Source: Nyssa sinensis (taxonomy: Eukaryota > Streptophyta > Magnoliopsida > Cornales > Nyssaceae). Taken from it: a stretch of 64,000 nt of DNA. Every line of letters starts with the position of its first letter. Within the stretch, counting starts at the first letter, position 1. The stretch covers positions 10,382,062 to 10,446,061 of the forward strand of contig CM018031.1 in assembly GCA_008638375.1 (NCBI GenBank). Direction: 5' to 3'. This document shows, piece after piece, positions 44,601 through 55,818 of this stretch. The notes under the pieces were generated by a model. It ran no database searches and was not told the DNA's origin. It saw nothing but the letters and a program-made list of their open reading frames with translations. A program made the translations under genes and the position numbers.

Positions 44601-46554
44601 AGAAAGTTGGCTTTCATTATTTTGAAAGAAAAACACTAAAGGGCATTTTTGTCCAATAAAAGATAATAAACTTAATTAGTAATTAAGTTTGAATTTAAAC
44701 TTGTTGATAATTATATTAATTTTTATAAACCTAAGGTTGAACGGTCTATTAAAAATCACATTATATAAGATCTAAAAACATTATAAGATGTCATATCACA
44801 TTAGGAATATATTTAAAAATACATATATAGCACGTTCTTTATCTATATTATTAATTTTAAAAAGTTGTGTAAATACTTTCTTGTCAATTTAATTTTGAGG
44901 GTACAAGGTAGTAGTCTTATGTATTATGTTGTGTTACGCATATGTTTATTATGACAAATTTATTATATATAGTATATGCTACAAATAAATCAATAACTTT
45001 TTTGCAAATAAAAATTTGATCAAAGTACCACTCGAAAGTGTGGTCGACGTTGAAGATAAAGTTCAAGCATTTCAAGTTTGAGTCTCATCTATGTTGATCG
45101 TTGACAGTTAAAGTTTAAAAGGTAGACTTAGAGGCGACTCAATCATAAAGTCAATAAAGCAATCGCTTTAGGTCTTATTTAAAAATAAGACCCCAAATTT
45201 TTTATATTATAATATAATCAAATTAGAAGTTTAAAATTAATAAAATCGAACAGACTCCATAAAAAAAACTTAGTTTTATCAATAAACTTTTATTCGTATT
45301 TTACTCTAATTTTTTATTACTATCTATTTAGATAAAAAAAATTATGTAAAAACTTTATTATTAAAGTTTCGTTTAATATATATCTTTCTTGTTGAAAACA
45401 ATTAAATTTTATATAACAAAAGTAAATATAATATATATATATATATAAAATAAAGTAAAAAATTATATTAATATTTTAAAAAATCTTGTTTAGAGTTGTT
45501 TTTTTTATCGCTTTAAGCCACTAATTATTTAGAGTCAATCCTAAATGAACTTAACTGTTACAAAAAAAAAAAAATTAATATACATAAATTAGCACGTGAT
45601 TTTTTTAATTGGTGCATAAAAAAAATATTTGAAGTCAAAATATCAATTAATATAACATTAAATAAATACATCTATCATATTAAATAAAGTAAATAAATGG
45701 CATAATAAAAGTCCACCTACTTTTACGGTCCAAGTTCCGACCATTGCATTTTATTTTAATATATAATAATAATGCTATACTGTTTATCATCAGTAATACA
45801 ACGACATATCATTGCTACATGGTTTAGACTATGACATGTTATAATTTGTTTTGATCACACTACAGTACTTGAGCGGCTACCAATTATTTATTTTGTACGA
45901 TAAAAAGTCAATAAATTAAAATTGTTAAACCTTGCCACGCCACTTGAGCTATACTATGTGAATCCAAGTCTTGAGTAATATAGATTTGTTTAAAAATTAA
46001 TTATTAAGTCTTAATAATTTGTTTAATAAGTCTAAAAATAGATTTTTAAAGTAAATATTACGAATTATACCCTTTTGCATCCATTTGAAATATTGATGAT
46101 GGTGATATAGATAAAAATTGAAGAGGTCAGTTCACTATAAAGGTAAGATCTATTGGAAAATACTTTTTTTTTTTAATTTTTAGTATATAATGTTAATTAT
46201 CCATTTATGCTTGGCTTGTAATTGAAATAGTATGTGCGACACACACTCATCATGATTTTCTCATTATTATACAAAAAAAAAAAAAGGAAAGAAAGTTTCT
46301 TTTTTAAAGAAGGTATAACATCAAATTGCATGTGGCTCCAATTAAGGGTCTCTTTCGAATAACTTTTCCACTCCATTTTGTTGTATATGTTGAAAAAAAA
46401 TGTCTTGAAAAACGTCATTTCATTTACTTTTTAGGCAAGCTTTTAAAGTTATGTTTGTGTTACTGCTCTTTTTTCATAATGCACTTTTGAGCTTTTGGGG
46501 AATTAATCTCAAACACGCACAAAGTTGGAAAGTTTATGAGAAGGAGATGAGTAA
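44601..46554. other. Gene-free stretch
   Basis: AT-rich. A segment AGACTTAGAGGCGACTCAAT at 45123 and GCTTTAAGCCACTAATTATT at 45512 may be the ends of a worn element, but they do not pair cleanly. No gene is recognised. Confidence 0.4.
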
Positions 46555-46850
46555 TTTTACTTTGTTTAATTAGTGTATTGTTAATGGACAAAATGAATGA
46601 AATATTTTGTTACATGCATGTTAATATGTATTTTTAATAATATTTTGTCACACACACATATATATATTATGTTTTTTTTTAAAAAAAGATAAATTATATT
46701 ATATATGTCAAGATACTTGGATGAAGACATTGTCACCTCATAGTATCGGACTCATTCAAAAAAATTTATGATAAAATGCATCCCATTTTCAACCGGTGCG
46801 CCACATGAAGACCTAAAGTAAAAACTTCGTTCCATGATGACTAGCCATGA
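46555..46850 (+). repeat. Duplicated SWEET-upstream block, copy 3 side
   Basis: ATGGACAAAATGAATGAAAT, AAAATGCATCCCATTTTCAA, ATGAAGACCTAAAGT and TTCCATGATGACTAGCC match 20545-20690. About 130 bp (46625-46765), including a (TA) tract, are extra here. Confidence 0.6.
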
Positions 46851-47084
46851 ATTCTCTAATTGCCTCGACATCCATTCATAAATATTAAATATAGATGGTA
46901 AAGTCTTTACAATAAAGGATTATGCATTCAAGAGGGTACTCATATGTCCTGCTTGGGTTGGTGATTGTCTTTGGTTTCAAGTTTCCCATTCCAAACTTCT
47001 ACCATCAATTCTTTGAGTTTTTTCATATTGTTTTAAGCTTATTGATAACGGTTATTATTGGTTAAGGAAAATATAAAAAAATAT
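46851..47084. other. Spacer upstream of SWEET copy 3
   Basis: No gene or defined repeat seen. Confidence 0.4.
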
Positions 47085-47158
47085 ATTAATTAATAATTTT
47101 AATAATTAATAAATTTTTAATCTCATATTCTATTAATTATAAAAAACTTGACTGTATA
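47085..47158. mobile_element. MITE with AGTTGACTATA-type ends, right-end fragment
   Basis: AATTAATAATTTTAATAATT then CTATTAATTATAAAAAACTT and GACTGTATATA match the right ends of 5929-6371 and 26666-27188. The left half is missing. Confidence 0.5.
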
Positions 47159-47579
47159 TATAAAAAATTTTAAATTTTTAAATTTTTTAGAACAGTCCTA
47201 TTCACATTCCATGATCTACAATTGAGTTCTAAAAATATTTTTATTTTAATATCTAAAAGGGTGCTTTTTAGAGTGCAGATATACTATTATGGAATGTGAA
47301 TAACATCTCTATTTTTTTAATGAAATCTTATATGCAAGAATGTCACATCATCACTTATTTTATTAATTGAAAATGGTATGTATCTTGAATTTATAAGTAA
47401 TGTTAGACCTTCTCATGACTCGTGAAAGTAAACACTTTAACTGTATCTCTAATAAATAGTGTGTCGAAGTATGATTATTTTGAGTCTCACGTAATATGAT
47501 TTTGATAATCATTGTATCTTAAAAATATAAATTAGGATACGAAACACTTACTTTTTATTAATTATTTAACAATGAATGC

Positions 47580-47778
47580 TCGGCGCCTCATGCATTCAAA
47601 AATCTCCTTGAAAAAAAATGATGCTTTTCTGTGCCAAAGGGAACCTCTTACTTTTGATGCCTATATAAACCTACAATGCAAAGAGCTTATGAGGCAATAT
47701 TGCAAAGAGTTTTCTCATATATAAGCTCTTTCCTCGACCATCAGTTTTACTCCTAAACAAAGTCCCGTTACACTAAGA
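47580..47778 (+). promoter_or_regulatory. SWEET copy 3 core promoter and 5' leader
   Basis: TATA box CTATATAAAC at 47661-47670 in a CTTTTGATGC-TATA block one base different from the other copies. The leader is longer than in copy 1: GCAAAGAGCTTATGAGGCAA, TATTGCAAAGAGTTTTCTC and CTCTTTCCTCGACCATCAG before the shared CCCGTTACACTAAGA. Confidence 0.75.
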
Positions 47779-47976
47779 ATGGCAATAATAAGTACTTCCC
47801 AGTTGACGGCTGCCTTTGGCATTCTTGGTAATATCTCCTCTATCTCTCTCTTTTTTTTTGTTTCTCTACTATTCAATCATCTAAACCTTGTTCTTTAATT
47901 TTCCATTAATCACAGGCAACATTGTGTCTTTTCTGGTTTTCTTGTCACCACTGTAAGAGATCTCTCTCACACATAG

Positions 47977-48014
<38 letters not shown>

Positions 48015-51000
48015 GTATAGACTAATGATGTCTACTTAGAAACTAATTCCTATATATATTAATTTGTTTCAGGCCAACTTTCTATAAGATATATAAGAAA
48101 AAATCAACAGAAGGATTTCAGTCAATACCATACGTTGTTGCACTCTTCAGTGCCATGTTAACTTTCTATTATGCTTTTCTCACGACAAATGCAATTTTGT
48201 TGATTACAATCAACAGCATTGGAATTGTCATAGAATGCACATATCTCGTTTTGTTCATGATATATGCAACAAAGGATGCCAAGGTAAATCATGCAGCTGT
48301 CCCTTTCACTTAATTTTCCATTGAAATTCAATTGCAATTAAGGTTACTTTGTTCAAATAACATATGTGTTGTTTGGAAATGTACATGCAGATCTATACGG
48401 CGAAGCTGCTTATTTTATTTAATGTAGCAGCATATGGATTGATCTTGCTTTTCACAATGTTATTCTCACATGGGCATCAACGAACTAAAATTGTCGGATG
48501 GATTTGCGCCACCTTCTCTGTCTGCGTTTTCGTTGCCCCTCTTGGCATTATGGTACACTTACACTAACACCTTAAAAAAGTGACTCTATTTATTCCCTTA
48601 TTGACTTGGGTTATCATAATCAACTTTAGATAGTGAAATTCTTATTATATAACGAAATAAATATATTCTCAACTTTAAACCATGAAATTTCACTACTTTT
48701 AATCAAACTATATTCTATTTACTCCATTTTTAAACAAACAATAAAACTTCACTATTTTAATGAAACTAGTTTCAGTTCAATTTTAAAGAATATGTGAAAT
48801 TTCACTGTTTTAATGAAACTAGTTTCAATTTAGACAATGAAATGCTTTTAATCAAACTAGTTTCAATTTAGTCCATTTTCACAAAAATAATGAAAATTTA
48901 TTATTTTAATCAAACCAGTTTTAATTCAATTCACGTGTATAGAAATATTGAAATTTGAATCAAGTTTTTTCAATTTACTTCCAATTTTAATGAAACAATA
49001 AAATCTCACTACTTTTAATCAAACTAGTTTCAATTAGTCAACTTTCATATAAACAGTGAAGTTTCATTGTGTAGGGAAAAATAATGAAATTTCATTGTCT
49101 TTCCTTTGACTGTCCAACCTTATAACTTCATGACAATCACAAAGTGCTAAAAGAAATACAATCAAAAGGTGACTACAAATTTTTTAATACACATTTTTTA
49201 TCTAGTAATTCTCTGGTACAATAAAAATTATAAAATTTCATTGTATTTTCTTTTATAGTAAAATATTGTAGCTTCATCCCTAATGTATTTCTTTCGTTTG
49301 ACAATAAAACCTTGCAACTTCATCACTAATGTATTAATTAGTTTTTGTATATAATCCTTTGAAACGAATTGAAATTCACACAATTACAAAACTTTGCATC
49401 ACACTACATAATAAATAATCACAAAATTTCATTAAAAGCATAACATGTACACAATCTAATCATTACAAAAACATAAATTTGTTGGAAAAAAACTCTGTTC
49501 AACTCTCATTCAACACAAGCATACATTCATCTGTTTTCATTATAAAGCAAAAAGTACAAGAAGAACAATGTTTTAATCACTCTTTACAAGAAGATGGCGT
49601 CTAGATCTTTAAAATATCGTACTAATACTGATGGTTTTACTAATGGTTTTTATGTTTGACCAACGTAGCTCATGAGATATGTAGCTTTCTTTTCACATAA
49701 GCTGTGTTGGTCAAATAACAAAAGACATCAAAATGGTTTGATGACTGAAACGGTTTGTCAAATATCACTCTCTATGAGAAGATATATGATGTCTTGATCT
49801 TTGAGTATCATATTGATTCTGACATTTTGCTATTTGAACAACACAACTTGTGTCATATGTAGCCTCCTTTTCGCATAAGTTATTTTGGTAAGACAACAAA
49901 AACATCAAAACTGTTTTATGACCACAACTTGTGTTTAAAATTGGCAGTGGATATGATATCGCATGATTACGGTGTTCTGAACCCTAGCTTTTGCGATGCA
50001 ATAAAATATGGCAGAGGCATACATATGTAAATGTATATGTATATAAACACAGAAAATAGAAAGATATAGAGATTGAATGTATATATACAATAGGGGAAGT
50101 AAGAGAGATATAGATCTAGAGCATAACAAACGCCATAGAAAGAAGATAAGGATTGGACAGGGAAACATAGAACCCTAATCGTGGAAAGGGAAACAATGAT
50201 CGATTTTTTTTCATATAAAGAAAAAATAGTCATTAAAATAAACACATTAATGACACATCACCAAATGTGCACATGAATTCAAAAAAACAATTGACCAATA
50301 GGACTTATGAAAAAAAAAAATTGAACATGTCCCCGTACTTCAATTGAGTCCAAAAATTGGATTCACGACTAATTATCTCTTTTAAAAATACTATTGACAC
50401 ATCAGCAAACCAGTGAACAAAATTAAGTATAAAAAACATTTTTCATTTATATACATATGAGTTGTGCCAAAATATAACAAATTTTTCTTCTCACTACTAA
50501 ACATAAGGTGGTGTATTCATTATAATAAATGCATGTGGGCTCCATTACCATGCATTTAGGAGTGAGAAAATAAGAAGAGAAAATTGGTTATGTTTAATAT
50601 TTTCCTATATATAGTATAATGAAAGAAGCTCACTTGAATTGTATGACTCTTTAATATCAATGTTTGTTTGTGTTTATGCAGAGACTTGTTATAAAAACGA
50701 AGAGCGTAAAATACATGCCATTCTCACTCTCGTTCTTCCTCACACTCAGTGCTGTTATGTGGTTTTTCTATGGTTTTTTGAAGAATGATTACTTCATAGC
50801 AGTAAGTGTCCAAGTCTCGAGAATGCTCCAAAATAAGATATTCATAACATGAAATACTTTAATATTTTTTCTTATTTTATAATATTGTTTTCTTGTTTAA
50901 TTAGACACCAAACATCTTGGGGTTTTTATTTGGAATTGCACAAATGTTGTTGTACATCATCTACAAGAACAAAAAGAAAGAAGTTGGGCTACACGAATCA

Positions 51001-51141
51001 ACCAGAGTTGTAGACTTGAGCACACTAGAAATGAAGGAGAATTCCAAGACAGGAGTACTGGATCAATCAGAAGATGACAATATTCAAGTGAATGAAGATG
51101 CCAGGCACAAACCCATTCAGCCAAGCGAGTCCAACGTCTGA
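47779..51141 (+). CDS. SWEET: Clade III SWEET sugar transporter, copy 3 (six exons, 271 aa)
   Basis: Exons 47779-47827, 47916-47952, 48073-48283, 48391-48552, 50682-50801 and 50905-51141 total 816 nt in frame. It is one codon longer than the other copies, in the tail. Architecture is the same: MtN3 repeat 1, linker helix, MtN3 repeat 2. The start is more diverged ([17 protein letters not shown]), residue 27 is Ser (FLSPLP instead of FLAPLP), and TM5 has [11 protein letters not shown]. Residue 59 is Thr as in the other copies, while Asn76, Trp180 and Asn196 remain. The tail reads [18 protein letters not shown] and ends PSESNV. Intron 4 is 2129 bp and carries both tandem arrays seen in copy 1. 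The frame is intact and the gene looks functional. It is the copy nearest the NHX gene, 4.7 kb away. Confidence 0.93.
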
Positions 51142-51730
51142 CATTCTCTCCCTATATAAATATATATCTATAAACCAATCCCATTTGGTATTATTATTAG
51201 CTTATTATCTTGCTCAGTTTCTATTGCTTGTAAGATAAGTTCCCGGATAACGGGATTAACTAGTTATATGGTCAGCTATATATATATATATATAAACACA
51301 CAGACGCATAATACGTGTTGGTAGCGTCTTAGCTTGAGACTTGTTATTCAATATAAAGTGGATGCATGCACAAATGTATTCCACCAAGTTCAAACCAACT
51401 CTTCCCCACCTCCTTGTTGTGTTCTCAGTTGTTGATTTGATGATATAAATTGTTCGTCTTTTGTCTTCTTCCTGATTCTCTTGGGCTTTATGTGGCTGAG
51501 ACGAGATTGGTCTTTTTTTTTTTTGGTGTGGGGGGGGGAACTAATGCTACCAACAGCAGTGGGGATCTAGATCATACGCTTGAGAGACTAAAATAAACTT
51601 TAAAAGATTTTCTTAAAGAAAGATGAAAACTTAATTTTGAGAAGCCAACACTTGATTTTTTTTTAAGAATTCTATTAAAAAAGGTTAAAACATAAATTTT
51701 TTAAAAAATTGGCCCGGGCCCTTTGTAGAT
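51142..51730 (+). other. 3' flank of SWEET copy 3
   Basis: Shares AGTTTCTATTGCTTGTAAGA, TTAACTAGTTATATGGTCAG and CTTGAGACTTGTTATTCAAT with the copy 1 flank. The G-box is mutated to TACGTG (51312-51317). 51590-51725 aligns with 12650-12790 of copy 1, and homology ends about there. Confidence 0.6.
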
Positions 51731-52909
51731 TTGCCATTATCCAAAGTGATATCGACAATCACATGTGCATGAATACTACACTTTGCTTTACACATATAAT
51801 TGTTCATCTCACCGTTAATATGAGCTTAAGCAAATAATAAGGCTCGGATAAAATATAAATAGGACTTGAGCCCAATCTGTTTATAAGTGAAAGAAATTAA
51901 TTAAAGCAGAGCGTTAATTGGCTGTGAGTCCCTCATTATAATACTAAATTATTGTAAAATCCATGCATATTTTCAGTTTGAATTGAAGGACAGTCGGTCG
52001 GTCGGTTATTACTTATTTTAGCACAAATCCATTTTGGTGACTTGATAACTATATTTGTTTTTTATAAATGACGATTATAGCCAATGTAATATTCACCCAT
52101 ACTTTCTCTTTTTTTTTTCCAACTCTTGTGATCTTTATCTCTCCATCTCGTGAGATGATCCTACGTTGTCACCATGAGAGAGTTCTTCTATGAGAAGATC
52201 TCCCCCATTTAAACTCTCACAAGTCTCTCACACAACATCACCACAAAAAAATTTCATGCGCACCATTGTCCAATAGCGCAAGCCACTTCTGCTCAAGTTA
52301 TGATAAGATTTCCAAGTTAAGTTTTATATATTTCTAGTGAGAGAAATATGAAAGCAATTCAATAAAATAAAAATTTATATACAAATTTTTATTTTGTCAT
52401 TGCGTATAAAGTATGCTTTACTGTTTGTTTTTAACTTTTTGTTTGCTTTTTTTTTTTTTTAATTCAACTATTTCTTTTAATCTATTTTTATTAAAATTAA
52501 ATTTTATACAATTTGTGAATCATCAAAATTAGATTTATCTCATTCTTTGCCCAACTGCTCCATTGTATGACTTTCTATTGATTTATTTGTTATCAAAACT
52601 TGGCTGCCAAAAAAGAAAAAAAGCAAAGAAACCAATTTGTTTCAAATGCAAAATTTACACTTTGTGATAGTGTAAAATTTTACACGTTTCACAATCAACG
52701 AGTTTTTAATCACATATGTTTTAAATACTGAATACTGATTTTTTATGAAAAATTTCCAAAACTTTGAAAGTTAGTTTTGAGCATTCAACATGTGGCCAAA
52801 AGCTCTATAAAACTAATAACAATTAAGAATTTTCTCAATATTTATAAAACTGTAAAATTTTCACTGAAAAAGTGTGAAATGTTACACTTTCGCTGAGATG
52901 AGATTTTAC
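51731..52909. other. Gene-free stretch
   Basis: No gene recognised. TGTAAAATTTTACACGTTTC at 52670 resembles the array at 43424-44350. Confidence 0.4.
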
Positions 52910-53060
52910 AAATTTGGAATGATTTTTTTCCTTTAGATTTTTATATTCAGTATGGATCTTGTTTGATAGATCTCAATGTTTAGAATTCAAATATATAAAT
53001 TTGATTAAAAATATATTTATAAAATTCAAGTTATTGAATTTTAAAGTTTTACAGGTTTTT
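52910..53060 (+). repeat. Dispersed repeat, copy C
   Basis: TTTTTTCCTTTAGATTTTTA, ATCTTGTTTGATAGATCTCA, AATATATAAATTTGATTAAA and GAATTTTAAAGTTTTACA follow the order of copies A and B. Confidence 0.6.
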
Positions 53061-53883
53061 TTTGTAGCTATTCCTGAAATTATGTTGGAAGGGTATTTTT
53101 GATACTAAATTATTAAAAGACTTTATGTGTTAATATATTTGAACTTAGATTAGATAATAATTTTACTACTTTTTATGGATTATTCACTGAAAGACCCAAA
53201 TATTAAATATTGTTGTATATTACAATGACCTTCATTTTTTAAAAAATAAATTGTTTTCTTTTCAAATAAGAAAGACTAATATAATATCAAAGATCACCAA
53301 AAAAAATTCATATAATTGTTAAATATTATGGAAGATTCTTGTAATAGTTTTTGTTTGGTCAACGGAAATAATATTTATTTACAAGTATAATTTTTACAAA
53401 CAAATCCAACTCATTGTTAAGAAATCAATCATACCACCACCAAGCTCAACTCGTGATTAAAAAATCAAGATTACTACCACATATTTTCATTTTGGTGAAA
53501 TTCGAAATCATGATTCTCTTTTAAAAAAAGATACGAGATATCACTAAGCCACTAAACATATTTGACAATTCTTGCAATCTTCAAACATTATAATTATCCT
53601 ATTTAAAAAAATTATGTGAAGAGACAAATTTCACACTAGGGGTGAATTTTGATACAATGATAAGATTTTTTCCATTATAACTTGATAAGATCATAATTTC
53701 CAATTACAAAAGTAACCTTTGATTAAAAAGGTAAAATTGCGTATATGTAACCCTTCTAATCCCACATCAATAAGAGTGTTGGCACAAGACAGATAATTTA
53801 CTCACCAATTATTCAATTAAAAACATCAAATAACTTTTTCAAATAATAATTCATAATTCATATTTTAATATCCATACACTCAC
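53061..53883. other. Gene-free stretch
   Basis: AT-rich; no gene or defined element seen. Confidence 0.4.
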
Positions 53884-54562
53884 ACTCTACTAAAGGTACG
53901 TTTGGTATGCTGGAATGGAATAAGACATAAATGGAATAGTATCAGAAATATAATGGAGAAAGGAATAGAATGAGAATAATTATTCCATTCTTTTGTTTGG
54001 CTAAATACCCAATAATGGAAACACTCTACTAAGGGTACATTTGGTACGTTAGAATGGAATAAGATAGAAATGGAATAGTATCAGGAATAGAATGGAGCAG
54101 GAATAGAACAGGAATAATTATTTCATTCTTTTGTTTGGCTGAATACCCAATAATGAAATAACAATTACATTCCTATATTTGGTTTGAACCATCAAATTGT
54201 TTGAATGAAATTAATATTAAGTTAGATATTCAAAGTACTTGTATAAATTTCAAAGTTTTCATATACGTTCAATGAAAAAATAATTCAAACTACATTTTTT
54301 TATTGGCAAAAAAAAAAAAAAAAAATTCAACTTGCATTTATTTTATTGGTAAAAAAAAATTAAAAATTTTGGAAAAGAATGGAATGAGCATTCCGTAACT
54401 TTTGGTGAGGAATGGCGATTTCAGTTTCTTTGGGAATAGTCATTCTATTTGGAATAACCATGCTGGCCTAAAAGGACTAAACAAATACAGAAATAAAATA
54501 ATATAAAAAATGTGCATTCTATTTCTACCCTCATTCTGCCTTACCAAACATGGCCTAAGGGC
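53884..54562. mobile_element. hAT-like MITE with a duplicated left end
   Basis: The left end AAAGGTACGTTTGGTATGCT and the right end, read inward, TTAGGCCATGTTTGGTAAGG share the (A/T)GGYNNNGTTTGGTAWG pattern common in plant hAT-like MITEs. The left 139 bp occur twice (from 53884 and from 54023), with the shared AATGGAATAAGA, AATGGAATAGTATCAG and TTCTTTTGTTTGGCT words. No clean target duplication was found. Confidence 0.6.
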
Positions 54563-54846
54563 CATCATGTAGCTCCATTAAGAGATCCCACCATACACAG
54601 ACACCACACATAGCCACCAAAATGTGAAAATTCAAATATTTGTTTATTTATATTTTCAAATACAAATTTTTTAATTTTAAAATGTGTGATACATGTTTGA
54701 TAAATTATTAATTTTAATTTTTTATAATTTAGATTAGTATATTCAAATATATTTTTATAATTTTAAAAAATTAATTATAAAATTTAAAAGATATTTTTAA
54801 AAAAATTATATTTGAATCATAGCACAAACGCAGTCGGAGAGTCTTT

Positions 54847-54990
54847 ACTTTTCCAGTTCTCACTTTTCACCGCCATCTGATATTCCTTGCCCGGGCGACC
54901 ACATTAGTTAGCGTAGATACTTTTCCAGTTTTCACTTTTCACCGCCATCTGATATTCCTTTCCCGGGCGACCACATTAGTTAGCGTAGCG
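54847..54990 (+). repeat. 72-bp tandem duplication upstream of NHX
   Basis: ACTTTTCCAGTTCTCACTTT, CACCGCCATCTGATATTCC, CCCGGGCGACCACATTAGT and TAGCGTAG are repeated at 54847 and 54919 with only three visible base differences. It lies about 830-970 bp before the NHX start codon and 110-250 bp before the likely leader, so it may be promoter DNA. Confidence 0.9.
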
Positions 54991-55089
54991 GCTACAAAAA
55001 GGTAAATTCCAGTGCCTGGGTCCCACTGACGTAAACAAAGTTCCGTCCACTGATTTTTTTTTATTTTTATACATCCAACGGTGAGGAGC

Positions 55090-55818
55090 CTCGATGTTCC
55101 GTGACCTCCACTCTCCGTTGACACACCAAGCTAAAGCCACCTCTAACATTCCTTTCGCGGTCTTTCAAACTTCCCCGTCGCTCGCCTTCTCCGTTTCATC
55201 CTATTGGCCGTTTCGCTTTCTCTCTCTACACAAATTCTCTTCCACTTCTCTCTCTACGGCTTCCTTGCTCACGAAGAAAGCCCTAGGCCCCTAGTTATTC
55301 AACCATCGCTTGGTGACTATCGTTCAAAATTTCTCAAAGATTTCCATGTCGTCGCAGTGATTCAGTGAATTTTCGCCTCTACTATGCGACAGTAGGTGAG
55401 GTAATCGCGCTTGCTTTTGTTTTCTTTCTTTTACTGTTTGTTGGGTTGCTGAGAAAAATTTAATTATTTTTTAATAACATGTAGTTATTACCTATCTCTC
55501 CCAATCCTTTTTAAATCTTTTTTTTGCTCTGTCTTAGTTGATTACCTGATTGTTCCTCATTGTTGATTTTCTTTCTTCGAACTGAAGTTTCGAAGAATTT
55601 ATCTTTATTTTAGCTTAATTGATCTTAATTATATGTATACATATTGGTTATTCTGATGCAGAGTTCTTTCGGTGTCTTAATTTTGGCATGCATTGAATGG
55701 TAGTTGAGAGACATAGACTCTGAGCTTTGACTGTAAACTGAGTCAAATCTTTGTGTTTGAAACAGCTTACTATTGAGTTCTTCCGAGTTCGGTCATTTTT
55801 ATTTACAAAATTGGCGAC
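55090..55818 (+). promoter_or_regulatory. NHX 5' leader with probable 5'-UTR intron
   Basis: From about 55100 to 55395 the sequence is C/T-rich and much less AT-rich, as plant 5' UTRs are, with CTCTCTCTACACAAATTCTC words and an ATTGG box at 55203. A likely donor (CAGTAG|GTGAGG, intron from 55396) and acceptor (TTCTGATGCAG|AG, ending 55661) bracket a T-rich intron of 266 bp, so the leader would be 55100-55395 joined to 55662-55818. 5'-UTR introns are common in NHX genes. The small open frame 55094-55294 is probably only leader sequence. Confidence 0.55.

Noticed and set aside
55094..55294. 66-codon open frame before NHX
   Set aside because: It lies in the C/T-rich leader before the 5'-UTR intron; a uORF is possible, but nothing supports a separate protein.
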